64,000 bases of DNA, from contig JANXQL010000156.1 in NCBI GenBank assembly GCA_025356815.1, forward strand, positions 37,331 to 101,330, written 5' to 3'. Positions 30,605 through 40,103 of the stretch are shown here, piece by piece; position 1 is the stretch's first letter, and each line of letters opens with the position of its first letter. This DNA is from Pseudomonadota bacterium. GTDB taxonomy: Bacteria > Pseudomonadota > Gammaproteobacteria > Steroidobacterales > Steroidobacteraceae. The position numbers and the translations under genes were made by a program. A model generated the notes under the pieces. The model ran no database searches. It was not told the origin of the DNA and saw only the letters and a list, made by a program, of their open reading frames with translations.

Positions 30605-32800
30605 ATGAAGATGTTCAAGACTCTGGGCACACTGTTGACCGCGGCCCTGCTGCTTGCAGGCTGCGGCGGTGGTGCCAGTACGCTTTCAGGTTCCGGTGGT
30701 GGCACGGGCTCGACGCTCACCGCCATCACGGTCACCAGCAACCCGACGTCGGTCCCGGCCGACGGCACGGCGAGCGCTGCGGTCAGCGCGGTCGCGCTCG
30801 GCGCCGGCAATGTCGCGGTCTCCGGTGTCGTGATCACGTTCACTGTCAGCGCCGGCGGCGTCCTGACTGTCACGCAGGGCACCACGGACGGTACCGGCAC
30901 AGCCACCGCGACGGTGAAGGCCTCCACGGCCGCCGCCGGCACCAACCTGACGGTAACAGCGACGTCCGGAAGCGTCAGCGGTACTGCGAACGTGGCCGTC
31001 GTGGCGCTGCAGCAGACGCTGAGCATCTCCACCGACTCGCCGCAGATTAACTCGGACGGCTCGAGGGCCGCGGTGATCACCGCGCAGCTCTCCGACTCCA
31101 ACAACAACGCACTGTCCGGCGTGACCGTGCACTTCACGCCCAGCTCCGGCGTCCTGACCGTCACCCAGGCCGTCACGGACGCCAGCGGCATCGCGAAGGC
31201 CTCGCTGACGGCGGGCACTGACCCGACCAACCGCCGCATCACCGTGACGGCAACGGCGGGAACCGCTACAGCCGTGACCGTCCCCGTGGACGTGACCGGC
31301 ACGACGCTGTCGCTGTCGGGTCCGGCCAACCTCGTGGTCGGCGGCGTCGGCAGCTTCCATGTACTGCTGACCAACTCGGCCGGCAAGGGTATTCCAAACA
31401 CGCCCGTAACGTTCAGTTCCTCCAATGGCAATACGCTCAGTAGCATGGTGGTCCCCACCGACGGCACTGGCCAGGCAACCGTCACCCTTACCGCGGTCAA
31501 CGGGGGCAACGACAACGTCACCGCCACCGCGCTTGGGCTGAGCACTCCCCCCCGCGTAGTCGCGGTCAGCACCGAAACGTTCACGATCACGGCGCCGGCC
31601 AACGGCACCAAGATCAGTCTTGGCGCCCTCGTCCCCGTCACGGCCCAGTGGATCAGCGGCGGCGCGCCGAAGGTGGGCCAGACGGTCAGCTTCGCTTCCA
31701 GCCGCGGGACGCTAAGCACAGGTACCGCAGTAACTGACGCCAGCGGCAATGCCACGGTGTCGATCTCCTCGACCAATGCAGGTCCTGGTCTGCTGTCGGC
31801 GACCGGTACCGGCGTCGCGGCGCAATCGAACATCGACTTCATCGCGACGACGCCGACCCAGGTCATCGTCCAGGCCAGCCCCGCTTCGGTCGCGGTGCAG
31901 GGCCAGAGCACGATTACTGCGACCGTGCGAGACGCAGCGGGTAACCTCGTCGAGGGGCAGACCGTCACGTTCAGCCTCAATGACGTCACCGGCGGCGGCA
32001 TGTCGGTGGCCTCGGCCGTGACCGACTCACAGGGTCGCGCGCAGTCGATCTACACGGCCGGCAACAGCACCAGTGGCGCCAACTCGGTGACGGTGACCGC
32101 CGCCGTGCCTGCGTTCGGGATTTCCTCGACTACGACCATCACGGTCGGCGGCCAGACGGTCTTCCTGACGGTCGGTACCGGCAACACGATTACGCCGTCC
32201 GCGGACTTCACCTCCTACTCGATCAACTATGCCGTGTACGCGACCGACTCGCAGGGTGCTGCGATCGCCGGTGCGTCGATCACGATGAAGATCCTGCCGG
32301 TCAGCTACGAGAAGGGCTACCGGAAGTGGAACGGCGTGTACTGGGACACGATCGTGACGACCCTGCCTGGCGAGACGTCCTGCGCGAACGAGGACACCGA
32401 CTACACCGGCAACATTACCTCGAAGGGGCTGCAGGGCACTCCTGGCGCCTGTAATAGCCCGCCGCTGCTGACCTACTATTCGGCGACCGACGATCCGCCG
32501 AAGAAGGACTACAACTGCAACGGCAAGCTCGATCCCGGCAACGTCGCCTCCGTATCGCCGAGCTCCGGCGTGACGGGCGCCGACGGCAAGCTGCTGGTCA
32601 CGGTCAGCTATCCGGAGGAGTTCGCCTACTACGTCACCGAGCAACTGATCGCGTCGACGACCGTCCAGGGCACCCAGGCGTCGACGAGTTCGACGTTCCT
32701 GCTGCCCGGCGCGACGAACGACTTCAACACGCAGACGAAGGCCCCGCCAGGCCCGACGAGTTCGTACGGCGTCGGTACCGCCTGCTCGAACTACAACTGA
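30605..32800 (+). CDS. Ig-like (Big_1/invasin-type) repeat lipoprotein
   Basis: MKMFKTLGTLLTAALLLAGCGGG lipobox followed by about five ~95-aa repeats with GxxVTFxxxxG...VTDxxGxAxxxxxxG pattern and a sixth carrying an insert with EF-hand-like loop DYNCNGKLDPGN. Confidence 0.88.
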   Translation: MKMFKTLGTLLTAALLLAGCGGGASTLSGSGGGTGSTLTAITVTSNPTSVPADGTASAAVSAVALGAGNVAVSGVVITFTVSAGGVLTVTQGTTDGTGTATATVKASTAAAGTNLTVTATSGSVSGTANVAVVALQQTLSISTDSPQINSDGSRAAVITAQLSDSNNNALSGVTVHFTPSSGVLTVTQAVTDASGIAKASLTAGTDPTNRRITVTATAGTATAVTVPVDVTGTTLSLSGPANLVVGGVGSFHVLLTNSAGKGIPNTPVTFSSSNGNTLSSMVVPTDGTGQATVTLTAVNGGNDNVTATALGLSTPPRVVAVSTETFTITAPANGTKISLGALVPVTAQWISGGAPKVGQTVSFASSRGTLSTGTAVTDASGNATVSISSTNAGPGLLSATGTGVAAQSNIDFIATTPTQVIVQASPASVAVQGQSTITATVRDAAGNLVEGQTVTFSLNDVTGGGMSVASAVTDSQGRAQSIYTAGNSTSGANSVTVTAAVPAFGISSTTTITVGGQTVFLTVGTGNTITPSADFTSYSINYAVYATDSQGAAIAGASITMKILPVSYEKGYRKWNGVYWDTIVTTLPGETSCANEDTDYTGNITSKGLQGTPGACNSPPLLTYYSATDDPPKKDYNCNGKLDPGNVASVSPSSGVTGADGKLLVTVSYPEEFAYYVTEQLIASTTVQGTQASTSSTFLLPGATNDFNTQTKAPPGPTSSYGVGTACSNYN

Positions 32801-32825
32801 ACCGGGCCTCGCCTGTCATCCGGCC

Positions 32826-32855
32826 ACGGCCGCCTTCGGGCGGCCGTTTCCGTTT
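32826..32855 (+). terminator. rho-independent-like terminator
   Basis: ACGGCCGCC-TTCG-GGCGGCCGT perfect 9-bp stem followed by TTCCGTTT, just after the Ig-like ORF. Confidence 0.75.
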
Positions 32856-32882
32856 AAGGGGGCGCGGACCTACACTCGCGCC

Positions 32883-33521
32883 ATGACTGATCTTCCCGAT
32901 ACGCCGTCCGAGCCGGCCCGCAGCATCTTCCTCGTCGGCCCGATGGGTTCCGGCAAGTCCGCTGTCGGCAAGACCCTCGCGCGGCTGCGCGGCCAGCGCT
33001 TCGTCGACAGCGATGCCGAGATCGAGCGCCGCACCGGCGTGGATATTCCCTACATTTTCGAGCGCGAGGGCGAGGCGGGCTTTCGCGAGCGGGAGCGGGA
33101 GGTCATCGACGACCTGACGGGCTGGCCCGGCATCGTGCTTGCGACCGGCGGCGGCGCGATCATGCTGCCCCAGAACCGCGAGCATTTGGCCCAGCGCGGC
33201 ATCGTGGTGTACCTCGAGGCCTCGATCGCGCAGCAGGTCGAGCGAACCCAGCACGGCCGCCATCGTCCGCTGCTGCTCAATACCGATCCCGCCACTCGGC
33301 TGACCGAGCTGATGGCGATCCGCGAGCCGCTGTACCGCGAGATCGCAGTACTGGTCGTATCCACCGACCGGCGCAAGGTGCAGTCGGTCGCCGAGCACAT
33401 CGTCGCCAGCCTCGCTGCGGCGGCCAGCGGCGAACCGCTCCAGCAGGCGCCGATGACCGAGTCCGAGGCCGCCCGTTCAGCCGGTTACTTGCCCAAAGAT
33501 CCCGGGGAGTCCTCCGCATGA
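32883..33521 (+). CDS. aroK: shikimate kinase
   Basis: IFLVGPMGSGKSAVGKTLARLRGQRFVDSDAEIERRTGVDIPYIFEREGEAGFREREREVIDDL...VLATGGGAI. Confidence 0.95.
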   Translation: MTDLPDTPSEPARSIFLVGPMGSGKSAVGKTLARLRGQRFVDSDAEIERRTGVDIPYIFEREGEAGFREREREVIDDLTGWPGIVLATGGGAIMLPQNREHLAQRGIVVYLEASIAQQVERTQHGRHRPLLLNTDPATRLTELMAIREPLYREIAVLVVSTDRRKVQSVAEHIVASLAAAASGEPLQQAPMTESEAARSAGYLPKDPGESSA

Positions 33522-34240
33522 GCAACCGACTCGACCCGCGCTTGCCCGCCACCGGACCGAGCGACGGTACCCGGGCACAGCCGCTGGCCGTGCTGCTGGT
33601 CGACGATCACGAGGTCGTCAGGATCGGCCTGCGCGGGCTGATCACGGCACAGCCGGACATGAAGGTCTGCGGTGAGGCGAGCACAGTGGTCGGGGCCCGT
33701 GCCGCGATCGAGCAGCTGCATCCCGACGTCGTGGTGCTGGACCTGACGCTCGGCGACGAAAGCGGCTTCAGCCTGCTGCGCTCGCTGGAGAAGGATCGCC
33801 ATTGGCCGCCGGTACTGGTGCTGTCGATGTTCGACGAGGCGCTGTACTCGGACGACGCGTTGTCCCTGGGTGCCAGCGGCTACCTGATGAAAGATGCCTC
33901 GCCGGAGGAACTGCCGCGCGCCATCCGTACCGTCGCCGCGGGCGGCGTCTACCTCAGCCCGCACCTGACGCAGCGCGTCGCGCGGCGCATCGTCAGCGCC
34001 GGCGACCACGGGCCGACGCCCCACGCGATGCTGACCCCGCGCGAGCAGGAAGTGCTCGAGCTGCTCGGCATGGCGCTGACCACCCGTGAGATCGCGGCGC
34101 GCATGGGCACGGCGGTCAAGACGGTCGACTCGCACAAGCGCAACTTGTGCGAGAAGCTCGGTCTCGACTCCGCCTCGGCGCTCTTGCGTTACGCGGTTGT
34201 CAACGCGCGGCCATCCCGATCCGGCGGCGGCACGCCGTGA
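33518..34240 (+). CDS. NarL/FixJ-type response regulator with LuxR HTH
   Basis: VLLVDDHEVVRIGLRGLI...VVLDLTLGDESGFSLL (REC) plus LTPREQEVLELLGMALTTREIAARMGTAVKTVDSHKRNLCEKLG (LuxR HTH); ATG overlaps aroK TGA. Confidence 0.94.
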   Translation: MSNRLDPRLPATGPSDGTRAQPLAVLLVDDHEVVRIGLRGLITAQPDMKVCGEASTVVGARAAIEQLHPDVVVLDLTLGDESGFSLLRSLEKDRHWPPVLVLSMFDEALYSDDALSLGASGYLMKDASPEELPRAIRTVAAGGVYLSPHLTQRVARRIVSAGDHGPTPHAMLTPREQEVLELLGMALTTREIAARMGTAVKTVDSHKRNLCEKLGLDSASALLRYAVVNARPSRSGGGTP

Positions 34241-34359
34241 CGCCGGGGCTGCCCCGCCCCCTGCCGGAAGCGATGGATTTGTCGCGCATTCAGCCGAATT
34301 CTCGATTGCCGATGGCCTGAACCGACACCGCGGCGGGGGTTCTTGTTATCTTTCTACCC

Positions 34360-35445
34360 GTGAACCCCGCTACCTCAGTCCAGATCGCCCTCGGCGAGCG
34401 CAGCTATCCGATCCACATCGGTACCGGGCTCCTGTCCGATCCGGCGCTGCTCGAGGCCGCGCTGCCGCGTGGCCCGCTGCTGGTCGTCAGCAACCAGACC
34501 GTGGCGCCGCTGTACCTGCCGCGGCTGAGGGCCGCCTTCGGCGGGCGCCGCCTGGCCGAGTGCGTGCTGCCCGACGGCGAGCGCTACAAGACGCTTGCGA
34601 CGCTCGGCCTGGTCTATGACGCGCTGGCCGGCGCGCGGGTCAACCGCGACGGCGCCGTGCTGGCGCTCGGTGGCGGGGTCGTCGGCGACATCGCAGGCTT
34701 CGCCGCCGCGACCTGGCAGCGCGGCGTCGCCGTCGCGCAGCTGCCGACCACGCTGTTGGCGCAGGTCGACTCGTCGGTTGGCGGCAAGACCGCAGTCAAC
34801 CATCCCGGCGGCAAAAACCTGATCGGCGCGTTCCACCAGCCGAGCATCGTGGTCGCCGATCTCGAAACGCTGGACACGCTGCCGGCGCGCGAGCTGCGCG
34901 CGGGACTTGCCGAGGTGATCAAGTACGGCCTGATAGTGGACCTGGAGTTCCTCGGCTGGCTGGAGCGCGAACTGCCGCGACTGCTGGCGCGCGACCGCGA
35001 GGCGCTCGCCTGGGCGATTGAGCGCTCGTGTGTGAACAAGGCCAGGCTCGTCGCGCTCGACGAGCGCGAAAGCGGTCCGCGGGCGCTGTTGAACCTAGGA
35101 CACACGTTCGGTCATGCGATCGAGACAGCGGCGGGCCATGGCGAATGGCTGCACGGCGAGGCGGTGGCGATGGGCATGGTCATGGCCGCGGAGACCTCGG
35201 CGCGACTCGGCTGGCTCGCGGCCGCGGACGTGGCACGCGTGCGCGAGATCATCACCCGCGCGGGCCTGCCGGTGGCGGCGCCGCGCATCGGCGTCGCGCG
35301 TGCGCGTGAGCTGATGGCGCTGGACAAGAAGGTGCAGGGTGGGCGGGTGCGGCTGGTGCTGTTGAAGGCGCTCGGCGATGCCGAGGTCACCGGCGACTAT
35401 GATCCGGCGGCGCTCGAGGCCGTGCTCGCGGCGGAGGTCGGCTGA
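34360..35445 (+). CDS. aroB: 3-dehydroquinate synthase
   Basis: LALGGGVVGDIAGFAAATWQRGVAVAQLPTTLLAQVDSSVGGKTAVNHPGGKNLIGAFHQP; GTG start. Confidence 0.97.
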   Translation: MNPATSVQIALGERSYPIHIGTGLLSDPALLEAALPRGPLLVVSNQTVAPLYLPRLRAAFGGRRLAECVLPDGERYKTLATLGLVYDALAGARVNRDGAVLALGGGVVGDIAGFAAATWQRGVAVAQLPTTLLAQVDSSVGGKTAVNHPGGKNLIGAFHQPSIVVADLETLDTLPARELRAGLAEVIKYGLIVDLEFLGWLERELPRLLARDREALAWAIERSCVNKARLVALDERESGPRALLNLGHTFGHAIETAAGHGEWLHGEAVAMGMVMAAETSARLGWLAAADVARVREIITRAGLPVAAPRIGVARARELMALDKKVQGGRVRLVLLKALGDAEVTGDYDPAALEAVLAAEVG

Positions 35446-36623
35446 TGAGCGTGTCTCCGGATCGCGACGCGGCGCTCGCACCGTATGCCTGTCACGAGTC
35501 GCAGTCGCGTGGCCGCCAGCACCGGGAGCCGCCACCCGCCGGCCATCGCGGCGAGTACCAGCGCGATCGCGATCGCATCGTGCACTCGAGCGCGTTCCGT
35601 CGCCTCGTCTACAAGACGCAGGTATTCGTCAACCACGAGGGCGACCTGTACCGCACGCGGCTCACCCATTCGCTCGAAGTGGCGCAAATCGCCCGCTCCG
35701 TGTGCGGGGCGCTGCAGCTCAACGAGGCGCTGTGCGAAGCGATCTGCCTTGCGCACGACCTCGGCCACACGCCGTTCGGCCATGCCGGCCAGGACGCACT
35801 GAACGAATGCATGCGCGAGTACGGCGGGTTCGAGCACAACCTGCAGTCGCTCAGGGTCGTCGACGAGCTCGAGGAGCGCTACGCGGAGTTCTCGGGACTT
35901 AACCTCACGTTCGAGTGTCGCGAAGGCATCCTCAAGCACTGCTCGGCGAAGAACGCCGCCGAGCTCGGCGAGCTCGGCAGGCGCTTTCTCGAGCGCCGCC
36001 AGCCGTCGCTGGAGGCGCAACTGGCGAACGTCGCCGATGCGATCGCCTACAACAACCACGACGTCGACGACGGCCTGCGCGCCGGGCTGGTCACGACGCG
36101 CGAGCTCGGCGGCGTCGCGCTGTTCGCGCGCCACCATGCCGAGGTCGAGCGGCTGTATCCCGGTCTCGGCGAGCGCCGCCAGATCCACGAGGTGGTTCGG
36201 CGGATGATCAACCAGGTCGTCAACGACCTGATCCAGACGACCCGCGGCCGTATCGCGGTGGCCGCCCCGATCGACGTGGAGGCCGTGCGGGCAGCCGACG
36301 GCCCGCTGGTGGCGTTCTCCGAGCGGATTGCCGCCGAACACCGCGAGCTCAAGCGCTTTCTGCACGAGCGGGTCTATCGGCATTTCCGGGTCGTGCGCAT
36401 GACCACCAAGGCTCAGCGGGTGGTACGGGAGCTGTTTCGGGCCTATTTCGACGACCCGCGGCTGCTGCCGGACGAACACCGCGAGGTCGCCACCCGGCTC
36501 GAGGCCGGCGCCGGACTTGCCGGCCGGGGGCGGGCGGTGGCCGACTACATCGCCGGCATGACCGACCGCTACGCCATTCTCGAGCACGCGCGCCTGTATG
36601 ACCCCAGCGTTCCGCAGGGCTGA
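35445..36623 (+). CDS. dgt: deoxyguanosinetriphosphate triphosphohydrolase-like HD protein
   Basis: RDRDRIVHSSAFRRLVYKTQVFVNHEGDLYRTRLTHSLEVAQIARS...AICLAHDLGHTPFGHAGQDALNECM. Confidence 0.94.
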   Translation: MSVSPDRDAALAPYACHESQSRGRQHREPPPAGHRGEYQRDRDRIVHSSAFRRLVYKTQVFVNHEGDLYRTRLTHSLEVAQIARSVCGALQLNEALCEAICLAHDLGHTPFGHAGQDALNECMREYGGFEHNLQSLRVVDELEERYAEFSGLNLTFECREGILKHCSAKNAAELGELGRRFLERRQPSLEAQLANVADAIAYNNHDVDDGLRAGLVTTRELGGVALFARHHAEVERLYPGLGERRQIHEVVRRMINQVVNDLIQTTRGRIAVAAPIDVEAVRAADGPLVAFSERIAAEHRELKRFLHERVYRHFRVVRMTTKAQRVVRELFRAYFDDPRLLPDEHREVATRLEAGAGLAGRGRAVADYIAGMTDRYAILEHARLYDPSVPQG

Positions 36624-36676
36624 TCCGCATGGGAGCTGCGCTCGCATGGGGCACGCGCGGGCGGCATAATGGCGGG

Positions 36677-37387
36677 ATGAAAGCCATTGCGCCGCGCGAA
36701 CGCCTGATCTTCGCCCTCGACGTGCCGGACGCGACCGAGGCCCGCCGCCTGGTCGAGAAACTCGGCGACTCGGTCGTTTTCTACAAGCTCGGGCTCGAGC
36801 TGATGATGGCTGGCGGCTATTACGAACTGCTCGACTGGATGGTCGAGCGCGACAAGAAGATCTTCGTCGACCTGAAGTTCTTCGACATCCCGGCGACCGT
36901 CGCCGCCGCGGTACGTCGCCTGAACGGCCGGGGCGTCACCTTCACGACCGTGCATGGCAACCAGGGGATCATGGAGGCGGCCGTGGCCGCCGCCAAGGAC
37001 GTGGGCGTGCTCGCGGTGACGGTACTGACCAGCCTCGATCGCGGCGACCTGGACGACCTCGGCTTCCAGTGCGACGTGCAACAGCTGGTGCTGTCGCGCG
37101 CACGCCGGGCGCTCGCCGCCGGCTGCGCCGGGGTCGTCTCCTCGGGCATCGAGGCCGAGGCGATTCGCCGCGAGATCGGTGACAAGCTGCTGGTGGTGAC
37201 ACCGGGCATCCGGCCGGTCGACAACCGGGTCGAGGACGACCAGAAGCGCGTCCTGACGGTGGAGCGCGCGTTCGCCGCCGGCGCCGATTACATCGTCGTC
37301 GGTCGCCCGATCCGCGACGCGGCCGATCCGCGCGCCGCCGCCGAGGCCATCCAGGCAGCGATTCTCGCCACCTGCGGCCAGGCCTGA
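36677..37387 (+). CDS. pyrF: orotidine 5'-phosphate decarboxylase
   Basis: [34 protein letters not shown]...[23 protein letters not shown] 36677 within ORF 36629..37387. Confidence 0.95.
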   Translation: MKAIAPRERLIFALDVPDATEARRLVEKLGDSVVFYKLGLELMMAGGYYELLDWMVERDKKIFVDLKFFDIPATVAAAVRRLNGRGVTFTTVHGNQGIMEAAVAAAKDVGVLAVTVLTSLDRGDLDDLGFQCDVQQLVLSRARRALAAGCAGVVSSGIEAEAIRREIGDKLLVVTPGIRPVDNRVEDDQKRVLTVERAFAAGADYIVVGRPIRDAADPRAAAEAIQAAILATCGQA

Positions 37388-37394
37388 GGGCACC

Positions 37395-38462
37395 ATGAGC
37401 ACCCCGCTGAAGAACGATCTTTTCCTGCGCGCGCTGCTGCGCCAGCCGACGCCGCGCACGCCGCTGTGGATGATGCGCCAGGCCGGCCGCTACCTGCCCG
37501 AGTACCGCGCGACGCGCGGCGAGGCCGGCAGCTTCATGAAGCTCTGCATGAACCCGCAGTACGCCTGCGAGGTCACGCTGCAGCCGCTGCGTCGCTATGC
37601 GCTCGACGCTGCGATCCTGTTCTCGGACATCCTGACTATCCCGCACGCGCTGGGGCTCGGGCTTGAGTTCGAGGCGGGCGAGGGCCCGCGCATCGACCGC
37701 CCGGTGCGCTCGGCTGCCGACATCGACCAGCTGCCGACGCTTGATCCCGAGGTCGAGCTGCGCTACGTCATGGACGCGGTGCGCACGATCCGCCGCGAGC
37801 TCGACGGCAAGGTGCCGCTGATCGGTTTCGCCGGCAGCCCCTGGACCGTCGGCACCTACGTCGTCGAGGGCGGCAGCAGCAAGACCTTCTCGCACATCAA
37901 GGGAATGCTGTACGGCGCGCCCGAGCAACTGCACCGGCTGCTCGCGCACCTGACGCGCGCCACCATCGACTACCTGAAGGCGCAGGTCCATGCCGGCGCG
38001 CAGGCGGTGATGGTGTTCGACACCTGGGGCGGCGCGCTGTCGCCCGCCGCCTATCGCGAATTTTCGTTGCGCTACATGCAGCAGATCGTCGCCGCGCTGC
38101 CGCGCGAGCAGGATGGCAGGCGCGTCCCGGTGATCCTGTTCACCAAGGGTGGCGGCCAGTGGCTGGCCGAGATGGCCGACACCGGCGCCGACGCACTCGG
38201 CGTCGACTGGACCACCGACCTTGCCACCGCGCGCGCCACGGTCGCCGATCGCGTCGCGCTGCAGGGCAACCTGGATCCGTCGGTGCTGTATGCGCCACCG
38301 GCGGCGATCCGCGCCGAGGTCGGTCGGGTGCTCGCAAGCTACGGCCACGGCCACGGCCACGTGTTCAACCTCGGTCACGGCATCCATCAGGATGTGCCGC
38401 CCGAGCACGCCGCCGCGATGGTCGAGGCCGTGCATGAGCTGTCGCCGCGCTTCCACGTCTGA
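37395..38462 (+). CDS. hemE: uroporphyrinogen decarboxylase
   Basis: [25 protein letters not shown]...[22 protein letters not shown]...[19 protein letters not shown]. Confidence 0.98.
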   Translation: MSTPLKNDLFLRALLRQPTPRTPLWMMRQAGRYLPEYRATRGEAGSFMKLCMNPQYACEVTLQPLRRYALDAAILFSDILTIPHALGLGLEFEAGEGPRIDRPVRSAADIDQLPTLDPEVELRYVMDAVRTIRRELDGKVPLIGFAGSPWTVGTYVVEGGSSKTFSHIKGMLYGAPEQLHRLLAHLTRATIDYLKAQVHAGAQAVMVFDTWGGALSPAAYREFSLRYMQQIVAALPREQDGRRVPVILFTKGGGQWLAEMADTGADALGVDWTTDLATARATVADRVALQGNLDPSVLYAPPAAIRAEVGRVLASYGHGHGHVFNLGHGIHQDVPPEHAAAMVEAVHELSPRFHV

Positions 38463-38515
38463 GCCTGCGTCCGCCGCAACAGGTGGACGGGGCGCCCTTG
38501 AGGTAACTTCCAGCC

Positions 38516-38899
38516 GTGAACCCGATCCTGATCGCGCTTGGCGGAGCGCTCGGCAGTCTCGCCCGCTGGTGGCTCTCCGAGACGCTCGCGCTCGCGGCGG
38601 GCCCCGGGTTCCCATGGGGCACGCTGCTGGTCAACGTGACCGGCAGTTTCGTGATCGGCGCGGCCGCGGGGGGCTCGTGGAACGACGTCCGCCTGATCGA
38701 GACGGAGACCGTGCGCTATTTCGTGATGGTGGGTCTGTGCGGCGGTTATACGACATTCTCGGCGTTCAGCCTGCAGACCGTCGGCATGCTGCAGGCCGGC
38801 GATGTCGGGCGTGCAGGCCTCAACGTCGTCGTCTCCGTACTTGCCTGCCTGCTCGCCACTTGGGCGGGCTACGCGCTCGCCACGGCGCTCGCGCGCTGA
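38516..38899 (+). CDS. crcB: fluoride efflux transporter CrcB
   Basis: LIALGGALGSLARWWLSETLA...PWGTLLVNVTGSFVIG...VGLCGGYTTFSAFSLQT. Confidence 0.95.
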   Translation: MNPILIALGGALGSLARWWLSETLALAAGPGFPWGTLLVNVTGSFVIGAAAGGSWNDVRLIETETVRYFVMVGLCGGYTTFSAFSLQTVGMLQAGDVGRAGLNVVVSVLACLLATWAGYALATALAR

Positions 38900-38917
38900 A
38901 CAACCTGGAGTAATGCC

Positions 38918-39526
38918 GTGGACCTGAGCCAGATTCCGGTCGGAGTGACGCCGCCGTGGGACATCCATGCCGTCATCGAGATCCCGCAGGGCGGTATCCC
39001 GGTGAAGTACGAGCTCGACAAGAAGTCGGGCGCGATGTTCGTCGACCGCTTCCTGCACACGTCGATGTACTACCCCGGCAACTACGGCTTCATCCCGCAG
39101 ACCCTCGCCGAGGACGGTGACCCGCTCGACGTGATCGTCGTCGGCCAGGTCGCGGTCGTCCCCGGCGCCGTGATCCGCTGCCGGCCCATTGGCGCGCTGA
39201 TCATGCGCGACGAGGCGGGCGGCGACGAGAAGATCGTCGCGGTGCCGGTCGACAAGCTGCACCCGTTCTACAGCGGCGTCGCCTCGTACAAGGACCTGCC
39301 GCCGATCCTGACCGACCAGATCGCGCACTTCTTCCAGCACTACAAGGACCTGGAGAAGGGAAAGTGGGTCACGATCAGCAAGTGGGAGGGCCCGCAGGGA
39401 GCGGCGAAGCTGATCCAGGAAGGCATCGCCCGCGTGCAGGGCGTGCTGGTGCGCAAGCGGCCGGTGCCTGCGGTGCCGGCCAGGCCGAAGAAGCGGCGTG
39501 TCGCGAAGCCGCGCAGCACCGAGTGA
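38918..39526 (+). CDS. ppa: inorganic pyrophosphatase
   Basis: [60 protein letters not shown]. Confidence 0.97.
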   Translation: MDLSQIPVGVTPPWDIHAVIEIPQGGIPVKYELDKKSGAMFVDRFLHTSMYYPGNYGFIPQTLAEDGDPLDVIVVGQVAVVPGAVIRCRPIGALIMRDEAGGDEKIVAVPVDKLHPFYSGVASYKDLPPILTDQIAHFFQHYKDLEKGKWVTISKWEGPQGAAKLIQEGIARVQGVLVRKRPVPAVPARPKKRRVAKPRSTE

Positions 39527-39542
39527 CGGCAGGAACAGACAC

Positions 39543-40094
39543 ATGACCATCGAGGCGGGACCGGACGAACTGTTCACGACGCGCGCCAAGCCCGCGGACA
39601 TCGCTGCGATCGTCGAGCTGGTCAACAGCGCGTACCGCGGCGAGACGAGCCGCCGTGGCTGGACCACCGAGGCGGACCTCGTCGATGGCACGCGCATCGA
39701 CGCAGGCACGCTCGAGGAGATCCTCGCCGTGCCCGGCAGCGCGGTACTTGTGCTGCGCGCCCAGTCCGGGCTGCTCGGTTGCGTCGAGGTCAGGAAGAAG
39801 GATGCCGACACCAGCTACGTGGGCATGCTTGCGATCAGGCCTGCGCTGCAGGGCAGCGGCATCGGCCGGCAGATGCTCGCCTCGGCCGAGACCTTCGCAC
39901 GCCACGAGCATGGTGCGCGGGTCGTCGAGATGACCGTGATCGAGCAGCGCGTCGAGCTGATCGCTTGGTACGAGCGACGCGGCTACCGCGCGACAGGCGA
40001 GCGGCGGCCGTTCCCGTACAACGACGAGCGGCTGGGGATCCCCAAGTCGCCGGACCTGCGCATGGTCGTGCTGAGCAAGGCGCTCGCGCCGTAG
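39543..40094 (+). CDS. GNAT family N-acetyltransferase
   Basis: AKPADIAAIVELVNSAYRGETSRRGWTTEADLVDGTRID...YVGMLAIRPALQGSGIGRQMLASAE: acetyl-CoA binding QxxGxG/A motif. Confidence 0.9.
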   Translation: MTIEAGPDELFTTRAKPADIAAIVELVNSAYRGETSRRGWTTEADLVDGTRIDAGTLEEILAVPGSAVLVLRAQSGLLGCVEVRKKDADTSYVGMLAIRPALQGSGIGRQMLASAETFARHEHGARVVEMTVIEQRVELIAWYERRGYRATGERRPFPYNDERLGIPKSPDLRMVVLSKALAP

Positions 40095-40103
40095 CGCGGG
40101 CGG

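Noticed and set aside
38341-38364. Short GGCCAC tandem repeat (GHGHGH) in hemE
   Set aside because: Minor coding repeat within a conserved gene; no sign of phase variation.
38463-38515. Possible fluoride (crcB) riboswitch ahead of crcB
   Set aside because: Only ~53 bp between hemE and crcB and the conserved fluoride-motif segments are not seen.
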